From assembly GCA_964436315.1 (NCBI GenBank), contig CAYTCZ010000119.1, forward strand, positions 1 to 11,557: DNA of 11,557 nucleotides, read 5' to 3'. Under the pieces are notes generated by a model. It made no database searches. It was given only the letters and a program-made list of their open reading frames with translations, and had not been told where the DNA came from. The position numbers and the translations under genes are program-made. Below are positions 1 to 6,400 of the stretch, piece after piece. Source of the stretch: CAYTCZ01 sp964436315. Lineage in GTDB: Bacteria > Actinomycetota > Thermoleophilia > Gaiellales > Gaiellaceae. Every line of letters starts with the position of its first letter. Position 1 is the first letter of the stretch.

Positions 1-7
1 GGGCTTG

Positions 8-55
8 CTCGGAGCGGGAGACCGGACTCGAACCGGCGACATTCAGCTTGGGAAG
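8..55. repeat. attachment site, left copy (displaced 3' half of tRNA-Gly)
   Basis: A 48-bp sequence identical to 11503-11550. It contains the 3' part of a minus-strand tRNA-Gly: U73 complement at 13, acceptor strand 14-20, T arm 21-37, variable loop, and anticodon stem and loop up to 55. Past 55 the sequence leaves the tRNA completely, so this copy is a fragment left behind when the element entered the gene. Bases 1-7 are then host flank, and the element proper begins at 56. The integrase gene next door supports reading this as an att site. Confidence 0.92.
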
Positions 56-78
56 TGCTCTTGGACGGATCCGCTCAT

Positions 79-123
79 GTCCGCTGGTGTCCTCTAGCGT
101 CCGATATTCGTGGGGTATTCGTG
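79..123. repeat. phased short repeats near the left end
   Basis: GTCC occurs at 79, 89 and 99, exactly 10 bp apart, which puts the sites on one face of the helix. It is followed by two copies of TATTCGTG at 105-112 and 116-123, 11 bp apart. This lies between the left att copy and the integrase gene, where recombination directionality factors and integrase usually bind. The role is inferred from position and phasing only. Confidence 0.4.
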
Positions 124-132
124 CTTTCTCCG

Positions 133-160
133 TTGACGCGATCGGCCGGTGGAGGACACT
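133..160 (+). promoter_or_regulatory. possible integrase promoter
   Basis: TTGACG at 133-138 and GACACT at 155-160 are separated by 16 bp, an acceptable sigma-70-like pair, placing a start near 167. The predicted transcript start would run straight into the GGGGAC boxes. If both are real, integrase would bind its own promoter region and repress itself. The match is weak and is a suggestion only. Confidence 0.25.
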
Positions 161-161
161 G

Positions 162-194
162 GGGGACAAATCGAGGGGACCATCTCGGGGACCA
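162..194 (+). promoter_or_regulatory. putative integrase arm-type sites, left end
   Basis: GGGGACAA at 162-169 is followed by GGGGACCA at 175-182 and 187-194, with 12-13 bp between starts. The stretch 173-194 matches 11437-11458 at 20 of 22 positions, in the same orientation, near the other end of the element. Paired short direct repeats near both ends of an integrative element, in the same spacing, are what lambda-type integrase N-terminal domains bind. Their function here is inferred. Confidence 0.55.
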
Positions 195-233
195 TTCTGC
201 GGGTCCCAGGTCGTTCCCCCGAGCGGAGGACCC

Positions 234-1601
234 ATGGCCAAGAAGCGGAAGCGCCGAACTCGTACCAGCCACCCCGGAGTGAAGCTCAAGAAGCGCTCGC
301 TGAAGTCCGGCAGGGTCTCGTGGCGGGCTCACTTCACCGACCCCGACACCGGCAAGGAGGTCGCGATCACGCTGAAGCAGACGACCCACGAGGCGAGGGT
401 GGTCTGGGCTCGGCAGAAGTCGCAGGAGTTGGCGCGCATCGTCATGGACCGTGCCGCCGGCATCGAGCCGGACAAGCCCGGGCCGACCCTCGAGGCCGCC
501 CTCGAGGAGTATCTGAAGGACGCCCGAGCGCGACTGCGCCCCCGCACCCTGGTTGCCTACCAGGCGGCGTTCCAGCGGCTCACGGACTGGGCGCCCGGGG
601 CCTCCGTCCAGCGCACGTCGGACCTGTCGCGACGACACCTCGCCCAGCTCCGAAGCCATCTCATCCAACTTCCGCGGAGCAACCGTCGCGGTGGGACTCC
701 GCGGGTGAAGGCCGGGAACCAGCAGAAGAACGGCCGGGGTGGCTATCGCGCGCCGGTGACAGTCAACGGGGAGCTACGGGCGATCAAGACATTGCTGACG
801 GCCTGGCGCCGCAGGGAGTACCTGCCGAGCCTCTCGAGCGATGACATCGCGGATTCCCTTCGGGCGCTCCCTGTGGCCAAGGATCCCCCGGTGGTGCTCC
901 GCGAGGTCGACATCGAGCAGCTGCTCGCGTCGGCGATGCGACACGACGCCGAGTGCTACGACATGACCCGCGAAGAGCACCAGGGCGCGCGGCCGGTCGG
1001 GACCACGCCGAAGTACCCGCCGATCTCGCCCTTCGTCGCCTACGTCCTGCTCACCGGATCCCGGCTGAACGAGGCGCTCTCCGTTCGGTGGGCAGACATC
1101 GACCTCGACGTACTCGATCGCGACGGCCGCAAGGCAGGAGAAGTCCGCCTCGGGTCTTCCGTGACCAAGACCCGGCACGGCCGGACGATCACCCTCGAGG
1201 TGTCGCCGGGGCTCCGACGTCTGCTGCTCGCGATGAAGCTCCAATCGACCGGGGCCTACGTCTTCGGTGGCGACGAACCGCTATCGGAAAACGTGGTGAA
1301 CAACGCCCGCCGGCGGATGATGGCCAAGTTCGGCGCGCCGGCCTTCGACTGGAAGAGCCTGCGAAGCACCTGCGCCACGTATCTGACCAACGCGCCGGGC
1401 ATCTTCGGTGCAGCCACCGTCTTCCTGAGCGCCCGCCAGCTCGGGCACAGCGTCGCGGTTGCCGAGCGGCACTACCTCGACGTGCACCGAGGGATTCCCC
1501 GTGAGGCTCGGTCCCTGGATGAAGCGATGGGCATCGCTGCGGGCATCCACCGGCTATGGGAGCATGTCAGCGCGGGTCCGCCGGTGGCCCAGGGGGCCTG
1601 A
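234..1601 (+). CDS. tyrosine recombinase/integrase of the element
   Basis: A site-specific recombinase of 455 aa that should integrate and excise this element at the tRNA-Gly repeat. The start at 234 is chosen because GGAGGA sits four to nine bases upstream and the protein then opens MAKKRKRRTRT, a basic leader. Longer in-frame reading would run through the att repeat. Residues 85-200 resemble the core-binding (SAM-like) domain. The catalytic domain shows Arg277 (TGSRLNEAL), beta-hairpin Lys312 (TKTRHGR), Arg377 (WKSLRST), His405 (LGHS) and nucleophile Tyr414 (RHYLDV). The usual HxxR motif reads KxxR, with Lys374 in place of His, a substitution tolerated in some tyrosine recombinases. The gene lies directly inside the left att site and is transcribed into the element, the classical layout. 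Confidence 0.93.
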   Translation: MAKKRKRRTRTSHPGVKLKKRSLKSGRVSWRAHFTDPDTGKEVAITLKQTTHEARVVWARQKSQELARIVMDRAAGIEPDKPGPTLEAALEEYLKDARARLRPRTLVAYQAAFQRLTDWAPGASVQRTSDLSRRHLAQLRSHLIQLPRSNRRGGTPRVKAGNQQKNGRGGYRAPVTVNGELRAIKTLLTAWRRREYLPSLSSDDIADSLRALPVAKDPPVVLREVDIEQLLASAMRHDAECYDMTREEHQGARPVGTTPKYPPISPFVAYVLLTGSRLNEALSVRWADIDLDVLDRDGRKAGEVRLGSSVTKTRHGRTITLEVSPGLRRLLLAMKLQSTGAYVFGGDEPLSENVVNNARRRMMAKFGAPAFDWKSLRSTCATYLTNAPGIFGAATVFLSARQLGHSVAVAERHYLDVHRGIPREARSLDEAMGIAAGIHRLWEHVSAGPPVAQGA

Positions 1602-1666
1602 GGCTGGCCGGTCGTCCGACGGTTGGCGGACCAAGCCTTGCGGTCGTCACCTCGAGGTAGCCGCCG

Positions 1667-1690
1667 GACTATCGCGGGCGGCGGATAGTC
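1667..1690. promoter_or_regulatory. inverted repeat upstream of the HTH gene
   Basis: GACTATC at 1667-1673 and GATAGTC at 1684-1690 form a 7-bp inverted repeat with a 10-bp centre. It lies 65 bp after the integrase stop and 60 bp before the excisionase-like start. It overlaps a second pairing, CCGCC with GGCGG. It shares the 8-mer GACTATCG with the larger palindrome at 3297-3332. It could be an operator for the HTH gene or a weak terminator after the integrase gene. There is no T-tract, so operator is favoured. Confidence 0.4.
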
Positions 1691-1750
1691 GTGCGTGAGG
1701 GCGCGGTCGGAGGTCGCGAGTGGGATTTGGCTATCGGGTAGCTGATTCGT

Positions 1751-1960
1751 ATGACCACCGAATCACCACCCGCCGACCTTGACCGCGCGCCGCGATGGCT
1801 GCGCGTGGACCAGGTCGCCCGCCTCGCCCATGTCACTCCGCGGACCGTGCGCCGTTGGGTTGCGAAGGGCCTTCTCGTAGCCTCCAAACCCGGGGGCGGC
1901 AGGCTCATCGTCTGCCGAGACAGCCTGCGTGACTTGATCGCCCGGACCACCAGGGGCTGA
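1751..1960 (+). CDS. MerR-like helix-turn-helix protein, probable excisionase
   Basis: A 69-aa protein that is almost entirely one HTH domain. After a short acidic leader, Trp16 opens the pattern WLRVDQVARL, AHVTPRTVRRWVAKG and a glycine-rich turn before RLIVCRDSL. This is the HTH_17/excisionase form of the MerR fold, in which a wing (GGGR) follows the recognition helix. In integrative elements such proteins act as recombination directionality factors, bending att DNA to favour excision, and some also repress transcription. The position right after the integrase, and the phased sites near both ends, fit that role. A plain transcriptional regulator remains possible. No strong ribosome-binding site is seen. 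The stop lies 4 nt before the next start. Confidence 0.75.
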   Translation: MTTESPPADLDRAPRWLRVDQVARLAHVTPRTVRRWVAKGLLVASKPGGGRLIVCRDSLRDLIARTTRG

Positions 1961-1964
1961 CGTC

Positions 1965-2498
1965 GTGGCGTTTCACTATCAGAAGCTCCCGCACGCCGTC
2001 TTCGACCTGTTGCTCATGGATCCGTCGCTGCTCGGCGGCCCCCTGATGGCCTACTTCGCGTTGCGGAGGTTCTTGTGGACCAAGGTTGCCGGTGGCACCC
2101 GCCGCGTGTGCGATCTGACCCAGCGGGGACGCGCCGTTGCCTCGGTAGGTCAGTGGAAGGTCGGGGCGAGCCTCGGAGTGGGCCGCCAAACCGTCTGCCG
2201 CCAGCTCCGTGTTGCGAAGAAGGAGGGGTGGATAACTGTTCTCCCGGAGAAGGGACGCGCAGCGCTCTACGAGCTGGGCACCTGGGGAGAGGTGCCGAAG
2301 GAGATCCGCGAAGACAAGACATGCAAGCGGCCCACCTTCTTCTTCGACGTATGGCTACGTGAGTTCCGGCGGGAGGTCCTGTCGTCCCTTCAGTCCTCGC
2401 GCCCAGAAGGCGTCACGTTGAGCCTGAGGGACTTCGACATGGCAGCTCGCCGCGACCACGTACTTGGGGTTCTCCGGATGAGGAAGTTGGCTTCTTGA
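1965..2498 (+). CDS. winged-HTH-like protein, possible replication or regulatory factor
   Basis: A 177-aa protein starting at GTG, four bases after the preceding stop, so the two are co-translated. Residues 60-105 carry a plausible winged helix: GQWKVGASLGVGRQTVCRQLR as HTH, then KKEGWITVLPEKGRAALYEL as wing. The N-terminal part (HAVFDLLLMDPSLLGGPLMAYFALRRF) resembles the leading helices of plasmid or phage replication-initiator-like and DnaD-like HTH proteins, where a bacterial cell-fate choice of HTH follows. The C-terminal 55 residues are charged and unrecognised. I do not recognise the family. A role in replication of the excised circle or in control of the module is inference from context only. 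Confidence 0.6.
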   Translation: MAFHYQKLPHAVFDLLLMDPSLLGGPLMAYFALRRFLWTKVAGGTRRVCDLTQRGRAVASVGQWKVGASLGVGRQTVCRQLRVAKKEGWITVLPEKGRAALYELGTWGEVPKEIREDKTCKRPTFFFDVWLREFRREVLSSLQSSRPEGVTLSLRDFDMAARRDHVLGVLRMRKLAS

Positions 2499-2680
2499 TG
2501 TCCGGCTACCTGCCGCGCTTGCGCGTCTTCTTCCTTGCTGCTGCGACGATACGCAGAATCGGAGCAGCTCTAGGTGTTAACGTTCTTCTGTGCCGTTGGG
2601 CGCACACCCCCTGTCGCTTTCACCGGACGGGAGGTATCGCTTTGCCGCGACACGTAGCGGCAGAAGTAGGCCGGCGATGA
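2498..2680 (+). CDS. small ORF, 60 aa, unknown
   Basis: ATG at 2498 overlaps the preceding stop as TGATG, and the stop at 2678-2680 overlaps the next ATG as ATGA. Such overlaps on both sides suggest translational coupling and argue that the frame is used. The protein begins MSGYLPRLRVFFLAAATIRR and is rich in Arg, Leu and Ala, with two cysteines near WAHTPC. It has no domain I recognise and no convincing membrane helix. It could instead be a chance open frame in a 178-bp spacer, because 60 codons are not improbable in high-GC DNA. Confidence 0.4.
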   Translation: MSGYLPRLRVFFLAAATIRRIGAALGVNVLLCRWAHTPCRFHRTGGIALPRHVAAEVGRR

Positions 2681-3282
2681 GTCCGATGGAAGGGCTATCG
2701 CTCTACAACGCACTCCTCCGGGTCGCGAGCCCGGAGGCTAGCCCTCGGACCGTCCGGCGCACCTCGGACAAGCTGGCGATCCGGCGCTACCTTAAGTGGT
2801 GCCGCGAGCAGCGGATCGACCCAGGCAGCTTCATGAGGTTTCGGTTCGCCATGATCCGAAGAGGCGGGCGCTTCCCAAGGCTCAGCTCGCTGGCCTCCGA
2901 GCGCCTGCTCGAGCACTTCGAGACTTGGGACGACCCGCACCTCCGGAGGGAGTGGGAAGATCGCCTAGAGCAGCGCTCTGGTACTCGCATAGAGCAGCTC
3001 GTCCGCGACCTGTTGCGCCTCGCCCCGCTCCAGGAGGCAGTGCGCCATCGGCGACATCTCGAGGGAAGGGTGGCGCTGTGTCGCCTCGTGGATCTCGATA
3101 TTACGGGGGGCTACGATCCACGGTCGGCCATCTGCCCTGCGTGTAGCGAAAGGGCTGGATGTGCCGCGGACGCTCACAAGTCGATTGGCTTCAGCGTGGC
3201 CCACCTGCGGGCAGGCGAGTTGGGCAAGCTCCCACCCGGGATCTTGTCTGTCGTCCGTAGAGTGTCTTCCGAAGAAGAATGA
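2677..3282 (+). CDS. hypothetical protein with C-terminal CxxC...C...H cluster
   Basis: A 201-aa protein, family not recognised. The start at 2677 is preferred over 2686 because it forms an ATGA overlap with the upstream small ORF. A start at 2590 would add a tail that looks unlike protein. Residues 1-125 are predicted mainly helical and strongly basic (SPRTVRRTSDKLAIRRYLKW), consistent with nucleic-acid binding. Near the C-terminus Cys143, Cys146, Cys152 and His157 form a CX2CX5CX4H arrangement that could bind zinc. The gene ends the mobility module and is followed within 15 bp by a strong inverted repeat. Its place beside integrase and HTH genes suggests a role in the element's own replication or control, not shown by sequence. 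Confidence 0.6.
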   Translation: MSPMEGLSLYNALLRVASPEASPRTVRRTSDKLAIRRYLKWCREQRIDPGSFMRFRFAMIRRGGRFPRLSSLASERLLEHFETWDDPHLRREWEDRLEQRSGTRIEQLVRDLLRLAPLQEAVRHRRHLEGRVALCRLVDLDITGGYDPRSAICPACSERAGCAADAHKSIGFSVAHLRAGELGKLPPGILSVVRRVSSEEE

Positions 3283-3296
3283 CAGCTGCCGAAGGC

Positions 3297-3332
3297 GGCC
3301 ACGACTATCGTGGTCAGGCGATAGTCGTGGCC
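3297..3332. terminator. perfect 14-bp inverted repeat, terminator-like or operator
   Basis: GGCCACGACTATCG (3297-3310), an 8-base loop, then its exact complement (3319-3332). It begins 15 bp after the stop of the preceding gene, where a terminator is expected, and would fold into a very stable RNA hairpin. No T-tract follows on either strand, so it is not a canonical intrinsic terminator. The left arm with the first loop bases also forms CCACGA-CTA-TCGTGG, a palindrome by itself. It shares GACTATCG with sites at 1667, 3496, 7159 and 9709, so a protein-binding site is an equal alternative. Confidence 0.55.
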
Positions 3333-3478
3333 TGGATTTGAGACAAACGTTGGATCGTTGTGCTCGTGGGTGACAGGTGCCTGATTCCGGGCTGGCGCAG
3401 ATTGACCTGCTCGTCCCCGGCCTTTCACGACTTGGTTGGAGCGGGGCCGCAGCGATGGTCGTCGTCACACTCGACGGC

Positions 3479-3484
3479 TAGACT
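3479..3484 (+). promoter_or_regulatory. possible -10 box of a leaderless cargo-operon promoter
   Basis: TAGACT ends six bases before the GTG at 3491, the spacing expected when the start codon is also the transcription start. No purine-rich ribosome-binding site precedes that GTG. The -35 region (about 3456-3461, TGGTCG) is poor. A GACTATCG copy at 3496-3503 overlaps the first codons, where a bound protein would block initiation. Confidence 0.3.
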
Positions 3485-3490
3485 CATGTC

Positions 3491-6400
3491 GTGTCGACTA
3501 TCGTCGTTCTCGCTACGGAGTGGCTCCCTTCCAAGGGCGGGCTGTCGGCGTTCAACATGGAGCTCTGCCTCGCGCTCGCTCGTGTCGGGCACGAAGTCCA
3601 CTGTGTGGTTCCGCGGTGCTCTGAGGAGGATCGGTCCCACGCGCTCGACGTTGGCGTCACTCTTCATAGTGGGGCAGACCAGGGAGTGCTGGATGGTGCT
3701 CCCTTCGAGTTGGGCGTCAAGCCTGACATTGTTGTCGGACACGACCGGCCCACGGGTCCGAGTGCAGCGAGGTGGCGTGAGAGACATGTCGGGGCTCGGT
3801 TCGCTCTGATTCTTCACGTTCACCCCGGTCAGATCGATGGACTGAAGTCAGACGCATCAATCGCAGCAAGGTCGGGGCGGGTTCGCGATACGAAGAGGCT
3901 CATCGAGCACGCCGACGCAGCATTCGCGGTAGGATCGCAGCTGACTGATTGGTGGAACGCCCAGGCACCGGACCTTGCAGTCCGACCATTCGTTCCGGGA
4001 TTGCCCACGACTCTCCCGGACGACGGCGCGAGTCCCGTCGAGCATCCTCGGGTGATGCTTCTGGGGCGGGCGGAAGACGCTGAGCTGAAGGGGGTGGGCG
4101 TTGCGGCTCGGGCGATGCGGATCGTTACGGAGAGCGGGTTCCCGAACGCCGAACTGATGGTCCGGGGAGTCGCCGCCGGGACCGAGAACGCGTTCGAGAG
4201 GGAGGTCCGCGCAAGTTACCCGAAGCCGAAACGATTCTACCCGCAGCCATTCGACCCAAGTCGGAAGACCATTGCGCACGACCTTCGCTCAGCCGCGCTG
4301 GTCTTGCAGCCATCGCTCGAGGACGGGTTCGGGCTGGTCACGCTCGAGGCGATCTCGGTGGGCACCCCTGTGCTAGTTAGCGAACGGGCTGGAGTAGCTC
4401 GGCTTCTCAAGCGGGTGGATCCCAAAGCCGCGGAGTCCGTCGTGGTCGAAGCCGGCAATCCGGATGCATGGGCCCAAGCCATCGCGGGTGTGCTTGGGGA
4501 ACCCGTTGCGGCAAGGGCGGTCGTGGGCGCACTGAAGGAGGCAATCGAGGACAAGCATAGCTGGGATTCCGCAGCGACCGATCTCGTGAATCGCACGTCG
4601 GCGGCACCGAGGATTCCGGGAGCGCCACGCGAGACCCTCCTCGAGACGTGTTGGAGGGTCTCGACGGCGGTCCGAGAGTACCCCCGCAAGACCGACGGTC
4701 ATTGGATTCTCCGGGAGCGCGAGCAGTCCGCGATCGCCTCCTGGCTGGAGACGGACTTGCCCCAGCACGAGAACGGAGCCCTTCTGGTCGTTGGTGCGCC
4801 TGGGACCGGCAAGAGCGCGCTGCTGGGCTGGCTCGTCCATGAGGCTAGAGAGGGCTATGCGCCGGTCCTTGCCGTCAAAGCAGACCAGCTTCCACCTAGA
4901 GTCGACACACCTGAGCAGCTGCGCGCCCACCTTGGCCTTCTTGCCCCTGTCGAATCTAGCCTTCAGGAGTTGGTGGCCCTCTACGGCACCGCAGTGCTGG
5001 TGGTGGACCAGCTGGACGCGCTCTGTGAAGTGGTGGACTCACACACAGGCCGTTTGAACGCTCTTCTCGCCGTCATCCGTCGAGCGATCGAGCTGGACGG
5101 CGTTCGGGTGGTGGCGTCAGTCCGTCCGTTCGAGCTGCTCCACGAAGCTCGGCTACGTCGGGTCGCTGATGGGGCGCGCAAGGTTCATCTGGGCGGATTG
5201 TCCCCCAAACACCTCAGCAGTCTGCTCGCGCCATGCGTCGTGCCGACTCCCGCAGATCCCCACCTTTCCACCCCACACGCTCTTGACCTGATGGTTCAAC
5301 TGCGGTTGAAGGATGGGGCCAGATTCGGATTTCCGGATTCGGTTGGTCAGTTGCGGGAGCGCTTCTGGCGCCGGGCTATCGCTGACGACCCCTTGCGGGA
5401 GGAAGCCGCACTCACCATCGCGGGCGCGATGGACGCATCGGGCATGCTGTGGGTTCAGCCCCCTCAGAACCTCACAGCTGCAGTCGCCGCGCTCTTGGAG
5501 GCGGGGCTTCTGTTAGCGGATCACGCGACTGGCCGGGTCGGGTTTCGGCATCAGTCATTGAGCGACTTCGCCCGTGTCCGGGCGCTGATTCGCGACGATG
5601 AGCTTGAGGAGCACATTCGGAAGCATCAGAGCAAATTGGAGATCCGACCGCTGGTTCGAAGCGCCCTCGTCTATCTCCGCGAGACCGAACGACGCCAATA
5701 CCATGCGCTGGCTGGGGGGCTTCTGAAGACGGCGGCGCTTCACGTCAAGCTACTAGTGGTCGATACCCTATTGGAAGCCGCGAGCCCCAGCCCCGTGGAG
5801 CAAGCGTTGTTTCGCGAGGCGGTTCGAGATCCTGCGACGCGCCGTCGCGCGCTGGGGGGAATCCGCCATCGTGGGTGGCTGACCGCACTGGAGACTTCTC
5901 TGACTGGTTGGATGGTGGACCATCCAGACGAGGCGGAGCCGATGGCGGCACGCTACCTCCGGCTCGCGCCACTAAGCGCAGTGCGTGCACTTGAACTCAG
6001 CTGGGGTGGGGACCCCAATGGGCGGTCGCGCATCACCCGGATCCTGTCGCGCGCGGAGAGGTTGGGTCCCGAGGCAGACTCGTTGGTGGGTCGGATTACC
6101 CCGCATCTGGTGAGAGAGTCTCGATTCGAGTTCGGCCCCATCGCCGCGGCTATCGCGACTGACTCGCCCATGCGTGCGGCCAAGTTCCTCGCGAGCTGTC
6201 TCGCCGAAGTCTACGGGGCTGGTTGTAATGGGGAGGAGGTGTCTGGCGATGCACGAGTGTTCGATGAGCTTGAATTGCTTGAGGTCGAGCCTGAGCCCCT
6301 GTTGGACCTGTTCGAGCCCATCGCCGATGCGTGGGACATCGAGTCTTTCCGTCCACCGCTCTACAGCTGGTCCTTTGACTTGGACGAAGCTCTGGATCGC

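Noticed and set aside
48..233. N-terminal extension of the integrase reading frame
   Set aside because: It begins inside the att repeat, crosses the arm sites and has no ribosome-binding site, whereas 234 has GGAGGA and a normal leader.
2590..2676. Longer form of the Cys-rich protein starting at 2590
   Set aside because: The added 29 residues are unlike the rest and ignore the ATGA overlap at 2677.
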